DNA of 35,246 nucleotides from a virus, in the IMG/VR virus record IMGVR_UViG_3300048589_001600, positions 1 through 35,246 of that record, one strand, 5' to 3'. Position 1 is the stretch's first letter; each line of letters starts with the position of its first letter. The notes beneath the pieces are model-generated. The model saw only the letters and a list, made by a program, of their open reading frames with translations. It was not told where the DNA came from and ran no database searches. The position numbers were made by a program, and so were the translations under genes. Shown here piece by piece: positions 14,167-23,557 of this stretch.

Positions 14167-17100
14167 GATGCTACTTGCTCCTCTAGTCGTGCTAATCTCT
14201 CGTGTAACTGCCACAGGGTGCCTGCCAGCAGCCGGTCCAGCCGCGCCCCGTTGACCATGTGGCCGCCATCATCGTCATAAGTCACAATCCCCGCGCCCTC
14301 CACGGCGGCCCGGTTGTAGCCCAGCCACTGCTCCCACTGCCGGTCCAGCCGCCCCGCCAAACTCAGGTCCGCGGCCCGCAGCAGCTTGATGTCGTCGTAG
14401 TCGTCGTAGGCCGCGCCGGTCCCGTCGTAGTGGAAGTTGCCGTTGCCCTTGACGATAAACCGCGTCGTGCCGTTGTTGCGGATGGCGAACAGGTTGTCGC
14501 CCGCCGCCATATCTCCTACACCCGTGCCGGACTTCTTGGCGGCCACCACCATGACCGCCGCCCGCGATGTGTTTGCCGTTGTCGTGTCGCCGTTGGTCAC
14601 GTGGCCCCGCAACAACATGCCAATGTTGTCCTCGGTGAATCCGCTCAGGTCCACGCCGCCGTTCACGGCCTTGCCCAGCGTGCCGTAGGTAGCCGTGTTG
14701 ACGATGCTGGTCATGCCATGGGCCACGTCTAGGGTTGACAGCAAAACGATGGCGTTCCAGTCATTGCCGTTCAGGTCGGAGACAAACTGCCCCTGGTTTG
14801 GTGCAAAGTATGCGCCGGCACTGATACCGTCATTTACGCGCAGATCGCCGTTTTCTACCCATACATCGCCGCCGCCCAGCCGGATATTTGTGCCATAGGC
14901 TATCGAGTCATTTAGCCGAACATAGGTGCTGCCATTCTGCAATAGCAGACGCTTTTCCGTGTTGCCTGCATAGCGGTAAGTCTGCATTTCCAGCGTGGCC
15001 CGTTCGGTCGTGCTCACCCATGCCTCGTTAAGCGACAATTTCAGGTGCGCGTACTCCGGCGTGCTGGCCGAGTACTTCGCGTCGATACTGGCTACGTTGT
15101 AGCCCGATGCGTTGACAAAGCGTATTTCCTGCGATGAGCTGGAAAAGGCCGAAGCCGTCAGAATGCGCGCCCCGTTCGCGTCAAGCTGGAAGTTGCCCCC
15201 ACCCGCCAACAGCCGCCCCGTCGTGTCCGTATACACCTGCGCCGTGCCGCTGTTGTACGTGGCAAACCGCCCAATGCCGCTGTCCTCCCAAATCCTGACC
15301 CCGGTGAAAGGCGGCGACGGGATGAAGTTCCCTGTGCCCAGCCGCAACTCCCCGCCGCTGCCGATGCCCAGCACGCCGGTGAACTGCGCGTTGCCGCTGC
15401 TGTCCAGCGTGATCACCGGGCTGTTGCTACTGTTCCGCACCGTCAGATTGGAGCCGCTCCAGTACACGCTCGGCCCGCTGCTCGGCCCCACCCGCAACGT
15501 GCCCGTGGACGATACAAATTCCAGCGTCGTCGTCGCCCCGCTGCTGACGTTCGTCCCCAGCTTGAGGTTGCCGTTGCTGTTCAGGTCCACCGTCTGCGAC
15601 GCGCCGTTATAGATGTCCAGGTCGATGTTGTGTAGCCGTATCTGCTGGTCACTCGCCACAAAATACCGCGCCGCCGTGGACGTATCGCTCAGGTCCGTCC
15701 CCGCCGCAATGCCCCACTGCGTGCTCAGCCCCAGCACCCCCGCCAGATTGCCAACCCGCACGCGGGGCGTCAGGAACGTGCTGTCGCTCGGTGACGCCGC
15801 AATCCACTGCGCCTGCGTTCGCGTGGCGTCAATCGTGTAGATGTCAATATACGGCGAGTTGGGCAGGTCGGCTGTCAGGCGCATCCCACCCGTAAATCCG
15901 GCGTCATTTGCCCGCGCCCACTTCACGACCGCCGTGCCGGTCGGGATGACCGTCGTCGCCTCGCCCCCGCCCAGCCAGCGCACAGTCAGGGCATAGTAGC
16001 CGTACTGCCCCGCCGGGATATTGCGCTCGGTCAGCGTGCCCGCGTTGGTCACTTGCAAAAAGATGTTGCGTAGCCCGATCACAGCCCCGCCGATGTTCAC
16101 CCGCAGAAACTTGCAACGGATGACATCGTTCACCGCAAAGTAGTTCAAGCCGGGGTCAACCTCAGCCGCCTGAACGTTCAGCGTGAAGGTGCTGTTCGTC
16201 GTCGCCGGTAGCTTGTTATCGTTGGCCCCCACCGGCGCGACGACTTTGGTCGCCGTGTGTAGCGCCAGCGTGCCCCCCGTGGCGTGCATCTCATCAGCCA
16301 CAAACACCGACGCATGGAACTCCCCCCGCGCCGTGATGTTGTTGAACTCGGCGTCGCCGTTCTTGGCGATCTGCCAGCCGGTCAGCCCCGATACAAACCC
16401 CACCGCCCCGGACTCGATATTGCCGACCGCCGTCACCTTCAGATAAGGCGACCCGCCGTAGCTGCTGAACTCCACCAGATTCGCGCTCTGGCTGCTATGC
16501 GCTTGCACCTTCAACCCGACATCCGTCGCCGCCTGATTCAGCGTCTTCAGCGTCGTGTTGCTCAAACTGGCCTTGGCGTCACCCACCGCCAGCTTCCTCA
16601 CCGACAACTGCCCCGCCGCCCCCACGCCGATAAGCTGGTTGTAATTGACCACCGCCTCATCCGTCCACGTCACCGCGTGGCTGTGCCCGTTACCCGCCAC
16701 GCTGTTAGTAGATGTCTGGCTAACGCTTGTCGGCGTCCCCAGCTTCAGCGTGTTGCTGCCCAGCGTCAGCCCGCTGTTGGCCGGGTCCAGATTGACGCGC
16801 AATGTGTTAGACACCACCGCCAGCCCCGCGTCACTGTGCAAATTCAACCCGACAAGCTGGCCCGTCAGCGAAACCGGCGCCGTCACCGTCACCGGCGCGT
16901 GGTGGGCCGCCGGGTCAGCGGCATGGGCGCTCACGTCTACCCCGTCCACCGTTAGGCCCGCCCCCATGCCGATGTTGCCGGTCATGGTGCCGCCGGTGAG
17001 GGGTAGGTAGGTTCCCGCCGGGGGCGGGGTGCCCCCGCCGGTGCCGCCTCCGGTGCCGACCGAAACGGCAGTCATGGCCGGACGCGGCGTGCCGATCTGG

Positions 17101-18863
17101 ACCATGGCCCGCTCGACCGCTTTCAGCCGTCGCCCGATCTCCTGCCCGCCCGTCGCGTGCGGTTGCGGCGACGGCGACAGCACCAAGTCGGTGATGACCA
17201 CGCCCGCCAGTTCGCCGTTGTTGCTAACCCGGCGCGTGACTTCCATAACGACCAGGGCGTTGCCGCCGGTGTAGTCCAGCGTGTACTCCCCTGTCGGCGG
17301 CACGTAGTACAGCTCTACCAAGTCGCCGGGCCGGATACCGATGGGCGATACACAACTAACGCGGATGCTCTTGGCCGTGGTGACGTGCGACTTTAGGTAG
17401 TCAATGCTCAGTTTCAGCATCTTGTCGGCGGCCTCGGTCAAACTAACCGCGTTATCGCCCTCTACCGTCACCTCGGAGAACGTCACCCGCCGCTGGCTGG
17501 TGCCCAGCGATGCTTGCAAGCTGTTGTTGACCACGTAGGGCGGCGCGTACAGCCCCAGCCCGGTCGTGACGACCGAGAAGCCCGCCGCCGTTGCCGCCGC
17601 GAGTGCCGTCGCACTGCATCCGAACAGGGTGATGCGCGGGTCAGACGGAACCGGGATAACCTGCGTTACCGGGTCATACTGGCCCTCGTGTTCCGGGCGG
17701 CTTAGCAAAATAGCCCGGTTCTTGGCCGCTGAATCTGTCGCCATCGCCCCTTGCGCCGGTTCCACCAGCCGCACGATCCCGGCCACGCCCACGCCCGCGC
17801 CAACGTATGACCGATTCCAGCGCACCGTCCGCTTCGGCCCGGCGGGTGACGCCTCAGCCGACTTGATGCGGAAGTACTCGCCCGTTTCGTCGCTGATCGT
17901 CCGCAAGATGTCATAGACCGTATCGCCGCCGCCACCGTAGCGCGTGCCCGCCGCCGTGCCGTTGCCGGTCTCGAATTCCGTAGACCATCCGGCGGCGTAG
18001 CCCATGACCTGGGTCACGTCGTTAGTCGCCTTCTGCGAGTAGTCCTTGCTTGTGACCGCCGCCCCGTTGACGGCGCTGTAGGGTATGCCGTCGCGCAACG
18101 TCACAATGTCGCCGTCCGGCGCCTCATCGACCAGGGTGATGAACGTGCCGTTGGTCGTGGTTAGATGCACTTCCACGCCCTCGGCAAATGACGCCGATTG
18201 CGCCACCTGAATGCGCCGGTCGCGTACCTGCACCGCGTTGCCCGCCGCCGCGTTGGATGGGTAGCGGTCGCGCAAGTCATAGTACCAACGGCTATTCCAG
18301 TACAGCCGCTCCAGGATGGTGCTGACAAACGTGTTGCCGTTGTCCAGTGTTACGCGCACTTCCCGCCCGGCGTCTTCTACGTCGCTGGCCGTGGGCGACA
18401 TGCTCTTGTTATTGCGCGGCGCGCCATAGAGCAGGGTGGTATTGAACGGCGCCCGCACGGCGGCCGTGAGCGTCGTGTTGACGACGGTCTCCAACCCCAG
18501 CGGCCGGTAGATGGTGAACCGCTTCAGGTCGGTCAACAGGTCCGGCCCTTCGATGACAATGAGATCCGTGCCGGGGATGGTCCGGCGCGAACGGATGACG
18601 AACGGCTCGGCAAAGACCATGCCGCTGGGCAAGTCATCCCGCACGGCATCGGTGTAGGTGGCATAGGCGATATTGCCCACGGCGGCCAGGGTGTTGAGCG
18701 CCGTGTCGTTGACGAACGTCACCGAGCCGCGCCCCTCGGCCGAGTAGAACTCTGACGCGGCCCCGTCCACCGGCGTCTTGGTCGTCACCCCGCCGACATT
18801 GAGCGGTGTGCTCAGGTTGCCCGGCGCGTAGAATTTGTAAGTGACCGGCCCAAAGCGTCCCAT
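14163..18863 (-). CDS. Large tail hub and fibre protein
   Basis: This protein has 1566 residues. The N-terminal 560 residues (MGRFGPVTYKFYAPGNL, EPFVIRSRRTIPGTDLIVIEGP) resemble siphovirus baseplate hub/tail-lysin N-termini of the ReqiPepy6 gp37-like type. A Gly/Pro hinge near residues 600-620 leads into a fibre start (LPLTGGTMTGNIG, VDGVDVSAHAADPAAHH). Repeated thin beta segments follow (NTLRVNLDPANSGLTLGSNT, DSSGNAQFTGVLGIGS). The end is helical (LWQLHERLARLEEQVAS), fitting a trimeric coiled coil. It is probably the central fibre that first contacts the cell. The start lies one base from the preceding stop. Confidence 0.75.
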   Translation of the reverse strand: MGRFGPVTYKFYAPGNLSTPLNVGGVTTKTPVDGAASEFYSAEGRGSVTFVNDTALNTLAAVGNIAYATYTDAVRDDLPSGMVFAEPFVIRSRRTIPGTDLIVIEGPDLLTDLKRFTIYRPLGLETVVNTTLTAAVRAPFNTTLLYGAPRNNKSMSPTASDVEDAGREVRVTLDNGNTFVSTILERLYWNSRWYYDLRDRYPSNAAAGNAVQVRDRRIQVAQSASFAEGVEVHLTTTNGTFITLVDEAPDGDIVTLRDGIPYSAVNGAAVTSKDYSQKATNDVTQVMGYAAGWSTEFETGNGTAAGTRYGGGGDTVYDILRTISDETGEYFRIKSAEASPAGPKRTVRWNRSYVGAGVGVAGIVRLVEPAQGAMATDSAAKNRAILLSRPEHEGQYDPVTQVIPVPSDPRITLFGCSATALAAATAAGFSVVTTGLGLYAPPYVVNNSLQASLGTSQRRVTFSEVTVEGDNAVSLTEAADKMLKLSIDYLKSHVTTAKSIRVSCVSPIGIRPGDLVELYYVPPTGEYTLDYTGGNALVVMEVTRRVSNNGELAGVVITDLVLSPSPQPHATGGQEIGRRLKAVERAMVQIGTPRPAMTAVSVGTGGGTGGGTPPPAGTYLPLTGGTMTGNIGMGAGLTVDGVDVSAHAADPAAHHAPVTVTAPVSLTGQLVGLNLHSDAGLAVVSNTLRVNLDPANSGLTLGSNTLKLGTPTSVSQTSTNSVAGNGHSHAVTWTDEAVVNYNQLIGVGAAGQLSVRKLAVGDAKASLSNTTLKTLNQAATDVGLKVQAHSSQSANLVEFSSYGGSPYLKVTAVGNIESGAVGFVSGLTGWQIAKNGDAEFNNITARGEFHASVFVADEMHATGGTLALHTATKVVAPVGANDNKLPATTNSTFTLNVQAAEVDPGLNYFAVNDVIRCKFLRVNIGGAVIGLRNIFLQVTNAGTLTERNIPAGQYGYYALTVRWLGGGEATTVIPTGTAVVKWARANDAGFTGGMRLTADLPNSPYIDIYTIDATRTQAQWIAASPSDSTFLTPRVRVGNLAGVLGLSTQWGIAAGTDLSDTSTAARYFVASDQQIRLHNIDLDIYNGASQTVDLNSNGNLKLGTNVSSGATTTLEFVSSTGTLRVGPSSGPSVYWSGSNLTVRNSSNSPVITLDSSGNAQFTGVLGIGSGGELRLGTGNFIPSPPFTGVRIWEDSGIGRFATYNSGTAQVYTDTTGRLLAGGGNFQLDANGARILTASAFSSSSQEIRFVNASGYNVASIDAKYSASTPEYAHLKLSLNEAWVSTTERATLEMQTYRYAGNTEKRLLLQNGSTYVRLNDSIAYGTNIRLGGGDVWVENGDLRVNDGISAGAYFAPNQGQFVSDLNGNDWNAIVLLSTLDVAHGMTSIVNTATYGTLGKAVNGGVDLSGFTEDNIGMLLRGHVTNGDTTTANTSRAAVMVVAAKKSGTGVGDMAAGDNLFAIRNNGTTRFIVKGNGNFHYDGTGAAYDDYDDIKLLRAADLSLAGRLDRQWEQWLGYNRAAVEGAGIVTYDDDGGHMVNGARLDRLLAGTLWQLHERLARLEEQVAS

Positions 18864-18864
18864 G

Positions 18865-19305
18865 CTATGCCCACTCCGTTAGCTTTTCCCAGACCATCGT
18901 AAACATCACCCGTTGGCGGCGGCTGCCTGATAGCGGCGGGTCGGTGAGCATGACCTCTTCACTAATGGCCGAAAGACACCGCGCCGTGCATGTGCGCGTG
19001 GTTGTGCTGCTCGGCCCGTACTGCTTGCCGGTCAACGTGCCGCGCTTGCCCAGCAGCCCGGCCAACGACGCCACGGCGGTATCGAGTAGAATCATGCCGT
19101 TCCCGGCGGGCACAATCTGATAGCGGGCCGTGACTTGCCCCAGCACCAGATCGGCGTCGGCTGTGCCGTCCGCGTCAAACTTGGCGCCGTTCTCCAGCCG
19201 CACAATGCGCGAGATGGCCTCCTTCGTGTCGGTCATCGCCACCTGCTTGACCGTCTCCGAGACGATGGTCGTCCCGGCAAATGCGGTGATGTCATAGTAG
19301 GCCAT
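18865..19305 (-). CDS. Minor tail protein (distal tail position)
   Basis: This is a 146-residue, beta-rich, soluble protein. Its place between tape measure and hub gene is where siphoviruses encode the distal tail protein. I see no diagnostic motif of the Dit family, so the call rests on position. It begins directly after the tape measure stop and ends one base before the hub start, so expression is tightly coupled. Confidence 0.55.
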   Translation of the reverse strand: MAYYDITAFAGTTIVSETVKQVAMTDTKEAISRIVRLENGAKFDADGTADADLVLGQVTARYQIVPAGNGMILLDTAVASLAGLLGKRGTLTGKQYGPSSTTTRTCTARCLSAISEEVMLTDPPLSGSRRQRVMFTMVWEKLTEWA

Positions 19306-21468
19306 TTACCACGCCACCCCTTCCCGCTGAATCTCGCGGATGAGTTCGGCCACCGATGACGTGCCCTTGCCGCCGCCGCCGCGCGGTGTCGATGTCGGCG
19401 CGCCACCACCGCCGCCTCCCGCTGGTGCCCCGGTTGGCGCGCCGGTCGGCACGTAGTCCACATAGATGGTCACGCGGGTGCGGTTCAGGTCATTGATCTT
19501 CTGGTCTACCTGATAGGCTTCCGGCACGAACGTCACCGTGCCCGGTATCTCCGGGATAGCTACGGTGATCTCGTCGATGACATCAAACACCTCTTCGGCT
19601 TCCGGGGTGAAGGTGACGATCTTCTCGTCGTTGTCGGGCACGCCGTCAATCAGGTCCAGGGCTTCCCGTAGCGCCTCATCGGCTACGGTGATCTCCAGAC
19701 CGGCGTTTTTGATCAGCCCCTCTTGCGCCGCGTCAGGCAGCCAGTCCATATTGCGGATGTCGTCGATGCTCTCTTGCCGTGCTTTCAGGTCCACTTGCAG
19801 CTCGACAACCGTGTTATTTTCCAGATTGGTGATTAGCTCATCGACCGCCGTCGTGAACTGCGTCGGGTCAATCGCGCCGCTTGCCAACTGGCCCAGTAGC
19901 ACCTGCATGGCGCCCTGGAATAGCGCCGCCTTGCCCGCAGCTTCGGCCGTCTTTTCGTCGATAACGCCCATCTGGACGCCGATGTCGGCCAGCACCGGCG
20001 CAGTCAAGCCGAACGCCTCAGCCATACCGAACGCCGCGTCCCTCATCGCGTCGGCGTTGCCGAAGTCGGGCATACCGCCGTCCTGGAGCGCCGCGCTAAA
20101 TGCGCCGGACATCGCCAGGGCTGCGTCGCGGTAGTGTTGGGTTAGTTCTTCCAGCGCTTGCCGCTGCTTTTCAGCCGCTTCTTCTTGCTGCTTGGCGACC
20201 TCTTCGGCGGTTACGCCCATCTGGGCCAGTTCGTAGACCGTGTAGCCGGTTTCCTCGGCTATCTGACGGTTGACGTTGGCCGCCCGGTCGCCGATGACGT
20301 AATAGGCGTCTAGCTGCTGTGTGACTTCCCGCGTGGCGTCGCCAATGCGGGTGTAGGCTGCGGCTACGTATTCGGCCTGTTCCTTGACTTTCGACATGTC
20401 AAGGAACTTGAGTTCCGGGTTTTCGTGGGCTATACGATCAAGGATGTGGTCAATGTAGCCGCTTACTCTCTCTATCACCTCGGCCTCGGCCTCTAAGTCG
20501 CCAAACCAGCCTGTCATACTGGCTTTGAACATATCGGCTTGCAGGTCGTTGGCAACGGACATCGACCCGCCCAGCACCAGGAACTGGTCAACCAGCTTGT
20601 TGAATTGCGACTGTTGGCCGAATGACGCTATCTGGTTAAGGGCTGCCCCAATCGGCCCGGCGGCAAACTCAGCCGCCGCCCCCGCCGCCGCTTGTAACCC
20701 CTCGCCCAGCGCGTCGGCATTGCCAGCCGCCAGCCCCAGGTCGTCGGCCAGCTCTTCAACAAACGACCGGCTGAACTCATCACGCGCGTTCTGCCACTGT
20801 GTGATGAGCATCTTTATCTGCCCGGCGGTGGTATCAGCCGCGCTGCCTACCAGCTTAATCTTCGCTTCACCGGCCTCGATGACGGCCAGGTCAAACGCCT
20901 GATCCATGCTCATTCCGGCTTCTTGCAGTTTCTTGGCCCGGTCGGTTACGTCTTCCACCGACAACCCCAGCGCGTCCAGGCGCATCTTGGAGTTGTTCGC
21001 CATCGTCAGGATGACCTGCTGCATGTCCCAGCCCAGCTCACCGACAACCGTCGCCAGCCGGACCACGCCGTCTTCGGTCTTCGCCAGGCCCAGGGACATA
21101 ATGCCCGCCGCCGATTCCATCAGCGCGGCGTCGCTCATCATGCCGCCCGTCGCCTCGCGCAGCTTGCCCAGCATCGCCTCGGCGGTGCTGTCGATGGATC
21201 GGGCCAGGTTGTCGAATTGATCAGCCGTGCGGCTCAGTTGCGCGCCGCGCTCTAGTTCGGCCCATGCCAACTTTGCCGCGCCTGCGACCGCGCCCAGGGC
21301 GACACCGACACCGACAAGGGCCGCGCCCATCATCGCCCCGGCCGCGCGGAACCCACCGGCGGCCTTTTGGGTCCCGCCCTCTAGGGCGTCAACGTCCCGC
21401 TTGGCCTTGCCTAGCTGGTCCTGCCCGGTGTACTTCCCGGCGACTATGATGTCAATTAGCTTAGCCAT
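19306..21468 (-). CDS. Tape measure protein
   Basis: This 720-residue protein follows the tail chaperone frameshift pair, as in nearly all siphoviruses. It starts with a beta segment and a GGTQKAAGGFRAAGAMMG linker. It has a hydrophobic patch at residues about 45-68 (GAALVGVGVALGAVAGAAK) and long amphipathic helices with LGL-x-x-EDV, TAGQIK and QAFDLAV motifs typical of phage TMPs. A Gly/Pro-rich stretch precedes the C-terminus. Tape measure length sets tail length; at about 0.15 nm per residue this suggests a tail near 110 nm. The start overlaps the chaperone T-part stop by 8 nt. Confidence 0.85.
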   Translation of the reverse strand: MAKLIDIIVAGKYTGQDQLGKAKRDVDALEGGTQKAAGGFRAAGAMMGAALVGVGVALGAVAGAAKLAWAELERGAQLSRTADQFDNLARSIDSTAEAMLGKLREATGGMMSDAALMESAAGIMSLGLAKTEDGVVRLATVVGELGWDMQQVILTMANNSKMRLDALGLSVEDVTDRAKKLQEAGMSMDQAFDLAVIEAGEAKIKLVGSAADTTAGQIKMLITQWQNARDEFSRSFVEELADDLGLAAGNADALGEGLQAAAGAAAEFAAGPIGAALNQIASFGQQSQFNKLVDQFLVLGGSMSVANDLQADMFKASMTGWFGDLEAEAEVIERVSGYIDHILDRIAHENPELKFLDMSKVKEQAEYVAAAYTRIGDATREVTQQLDAYYVIGDRAANVNRQIAEETGYTVYELAQMGVTAEEVAKQQEEAAEKQRQALEELTQHYRDAALAMSGAFSAALQDGGMPDFGNADAMRDAAFGMAEAFGLTAPVLADIGVQMGVIDEKTAEAAGKAALFQGAMQVLLGQLASGAIDPTQFTTAVDELITNLENNTVVELQVDLKARQESIDDIRNMDWLPDAAQEGLIKNAGLEITVADEALREALDLIDGVPDNDEKIVTFTPEAEEVFDVIDEITVAIPEIPGTVTFVPEAYQVDQKINDLNRTRVTIYVDYVPTGAPTGAPAGGGGGGAPTSTPRGGGGKGTSSVAELIREIQREGVAW

Positions 21469-21766
21469 TGTCGGTGTCGCCCTCGTCTAGCAATGCCTCT
21501 ATCTCCAGCGCCCGCTTGACCATCTTGGCGTTGTCGCGTTGCCACTCCTCTAGCCGCTCGCCTTCCAGCCGGGTCATGGCCCGGTTGACCTCCGTCAAGG
21601 CGGTGTAGGCGTCTTCGGCCGTCTCGGTGTCAATCAGCCACCGCACCGGCCAGGACATCCACCCGCCTCCCCACGGCGCCCCGTAGCGCCGCAACCGGAT
21701 CGCATTCGTCAGCGACCGGGGCATTGGACCGTCACCCGATACGTACCGGGCGACGGCCCTTAGGAG
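21461..21766 (-). CDS. Tail assembly chaperone GT: frameshift-only part
   Basis: These codons are read only after a -1 slip at CCCAAAC. The frame is open from 21772 and adds 101 residues to the first 132 residues of the upstream chaperone, giving a GT-type protein of about 233 residues. There is also an internal ATG at 21724 (87 residues), but no good SD supports it. The T part is charged and helical (TETAEDAYTALTEVNRAMTR, LEEWQRDNAKMVKRALEIEA). By analogy with lambda gpGT it would recruit tail tube subunits to the tape measure protein during tail assembly. Confidence 0.75.
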   Translation of the reverse strand, partial: LLRAVARYVSGDGPMPRSLTNAIRLRRYGAPWGGGWMSWPVRWLIDTETAEDAYTALTEVNRAMTRLEGERLEEWQRDNAKMVKRALEIEALLDEGDTDNG

Positions 21767-21772
21767 TTTGGG
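21726..21772 (-). promoter_or_regulatory. Programmed -1 frameshift signal: slippery site and hairpin
   Basis: In the minus-strand mRNA, CCCAAAC (21766-21772) is phased C-CCA-AAC in the upstream chaperone frame. A 6-nt spacer follows (TCCTAA, which contains the zero-frame stop), and then a 34-nt hairpin (21726-21759). The hairpin has 14 pairs, including three G-U, around the loop UACGUA. All three non-Watson-Crick positions are G-U on the mRNA sense, which shows selection for RNA pairing. This has the canonical geometry of a -1 frameshift signal. Confidence 0.9.
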
Positions 21773-22161
21773 TCAGCCACCGTCTGCCGGGTGTAGTAGG
21801 CGTCGATGGCGTTCTTGAGCAGCGTGGCCTCACGCGGCTTTAGTTCTGCCACCGCGTCCGGCGTGACTCCCACCGGCGCAGTGACCCACCCGGCGGCAAT
21901 CGCCGCCCGGATAGCCCGCCCGCGCTGGTGCCAAGCCCCGCCGTCGCCCTCGGCCTCGTAGACCTTGAAATACTTCTCAAGGTCGCCCAGCGTCAGGTCG
22001 TCTTTCAGCGCCCAGCCGTCCGGCAACCCCTCGGCGGTGTACGACTGGTGGAACGTGGCAATCAGCCGCTCGACAATTTGCCCCGGTGCCTTCCAGCCGA
22101 ACCCCGCGCCTATCTCGGCTATCTGTTCGATGGCCTTGGCCGATAGCGTGACAGTCGGCAT
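21760..22161 (-). CDS. Tail assembly chaperone G
   Basis: This 133-residue helical protein lies between tail tube and tape measure genes, the usual place of the G/GT chaperones. It begins MPTVTLSAKAIEQIAEIGAG and contains LTLGDLEKYFKVYEAEGDG and a basic helix (QRGRAIRAAIAAGWV). Its last codons (ACC-PNS-stop region) hold a slippery heptamer in frame, so part of the product continues as GT. The zero-frame protein is expected in excess, as in lambda. Confidence 0.8.
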   Translation of the reverse strand: MPTVTLSAKAIEQIAEIGAGFGWKAPGQIVERLIATFHQSYTAEGLPDGWALKDDLTLGDLEKYFKVYEAEGDGGAWHQRGRAIRAAIAAGWVTAPVGVTPDAVAELKPREATLLKNAIDAYYTRQTVADPNS

Positions 22162-22162
22162 A

Positions 22163-22627
22163 TTAGACGGTGCCCCAGGCCGGTTGCGCCGCGCCGAAAG
22201 CGGGCTTCAATTCGGCCGTCCAGGTCAGGTTTTGCAAGTCACCGCTCAGCGTGTAGCTGAGACAAGTGAACTCGCCGCTGAACTTCGGATCGCCGGTGGT
22301 CGGTGCCGCCCGCACGCCAAAGGCAATCGTCAGCGTCGCCGCCGTGTTCGCCCCGTTCAGGCTCGACAGAACCGGATGGGCGCCGGACTCATTCGGCGCG
22401 GCCGCAACCGGGGTGTTGTTGAACTGCCCCGATAGCGAAATGGCCGCGTCGCCCCGGCCCGCCAGATACTGCTTCACCGCGTCGGCCAGCGTGGTTACGT
22501 CCACTTGGTCAAACGCCAGGCCAATGCCGCCGATGCTGGTCACGCTGTTGGTGATGTTGCGCGGCGTGCCCGCCGAATCGTCCAGCGTGATCGTCATGTA
22601 CCGACTTGTGGTTTTTCCAACCGCCAT
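22163..22627 (-). CDS. Major tail (tube) protein, second paralogue
   Basis: This 154-residue protein starts at ATG 22627 with the SD AGGAGAG about 7 nt upstream. It shares GKTTSRY near the N-terminus, GIGLAFDQVDVT, then DAVKQYLAG with the upstream gene product, so the two are paralogues. Size, beta-rich content and position just before the tail chaperones fit a siphovirus tail tube protein. As the shorter copy next to the chaperones, this is the better candidate for the main tube subunit. Confidence 0.7.
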   Translation of the reverse strand: MAVGKTTSRYMTITLDDSAGTPRNITNSVTSIGGIGLAFDQVDVTTLADAVKQYLAGRGDAAISLSGQFNNTPVAAAPNESGAHPVLSSLNGANTAATLTIAFGVRAAPTTGDPKFSGEFTCLSYTLSGDLQNLTWTAELKPAFGAAQPAWGTV

Positions 22628-22638
22628 GATTAACTCTC

Positions 22639-23412
22639 CTATAACCTGATGATCGTGGCCCATACGCGGGCCGTGCCTGCCGTGCGCGTGCCGACAAGTC
22701 GAGTGTATCGGTTGACCGTGCCGTTACCGCTCAGGCGGTCGGCAACCAGGGCGCTACCGTTGGCGCTGAATGTCCCCAACGTGCTCCAGGTGCTATCGTT
22801 GGCGCTGTGTTCAATCTTGAATGACCAGTTGTTGGACGCTTGCGCCGCGGCCGTCTGGGTCACATGCAGAAAGGCGATGTAACCGTTGCTCGTGGCCGCG
22901 CCGCCGTCCACACTGACGCCGTTGGTCGTGCTGCTCCAGGTCGCGCCGGTCGCCAACGCCTTGCCCCAAACGTAGGTTGACAAAGGCAGCACCGCGCTAC
23001 CGTAAAACGAGGCGTCTACGGCCACCGCGTCCGAAATGGACGGGCTGGTCGTGTAGCCCCCTTGCTCAAAGGCCGCGCTGAATGTGTCATCCCCCACGCC
23101 CGGCGCACCGCGCACGCCAAGGAAGATGCTCACGTATTGGCTGCCCAGGTCGGACAAAGCGACATGGCTACCGGCGTCCAGTCCGTTGCCCGTCGGCTCA
23201 TTGCTGAATAGCGCCTGAAAGCCGTCGATCATGACGCCGCCGCTACCACTGAGGTATTGTTTGGCTTCGTCGCACCAGGCGGTCACTTCGGTCTGGTCAT
23301 AAGCCACGCCAAACCCGCTCACCGCCCGCATGTCACAGGACAGGTTGTAGCCCCCGGCCAACAAGCGGAGATAGCGGCTCGTGGTCTTGCCCGTGTTAGG
23401 GTTAGCGGCCAT
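22639..23412 (-). CDS. Tail tube paralogue with C-terminal decoration domain
   Basis: This 257-residue protein's N-terminal half shares GKTTSRY, GFGVAYDQTEVT, then DEAKQYLSG with the next gene. The C-terminal half (residues about 150-257) is a beta-sandwich with WSFKIEHSANDSTWSTLG and VNRYTRLVGTRTAGTARVW, of the kind that decorates the outside of tail tubes or binds glycans. It may be a second tube subunit or a tube-end protein. It overlaps the gene before it by 11 nt. Confidence 0.65.
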   Translation of the reverse strand: MAANPNTGKTTSRYLRLLAGGYNLSCDMRAVSGFGVAYDQTEVTAWCDEAKQYLSGSGGVMIDGFQALFSNEPTGNGLDAGSHVALSDLGSQYVSIFLGVRGAPGVGDDTFSAAFEQGGYTTSPSISDAVAVDASFYGSAVLPLSTYVWGKALATGATWSSTTNGVSVDGGAATSNGYIAFLHVTQTAAAQASNNWSFKIEHSANDSTWSTLGTFSANGSALVADRLSGNGTVNRYTRLVGTRTAGTARVWATIIRL

Positions 23413-23557
23413 TGTCCACCTCCAGTACCGGCGGATCGGCTTTTACCCAGGCGTCAATGACCGACTGCGGAAAGTCCTTAGCCGTCACGGTATCACCGGG
23501 GGCAAACGCCGCGCCGGTCTTGTCATCCCGGCACTCGATAAGCACGGTGTAGCTCAT
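23402..23557 (-). CDS. Small tail-region protein
   Basis: This 51-residue protein starts MSYTVLIECRDDKTG. Its ATG overlaps the preceding stop by ATGA. It is a compact acidic protein with a GDTVTAKDFPQSVIDAWVKADPPVLEV segment, which resembles small proteins encoded beside capsid or tail genes in tailed phages (often DUF-type head or tail accessory proteins). The function is unknown. Confidence 0.55.
   Translation of the reverse strand: MSYTVLIECRDDKTGAAFAPGDTVTAKDFPQSVIDAWVKADPPVLEVDNGR

Noticed and set aside
12353-14254. 633-codon plus-strand ORF opposite the beta-helix gene
   Set aside because: It is Arg/His-rich with no domain pattern; the minus-strand frame has a clear beta-helix start and coupled neighbours.
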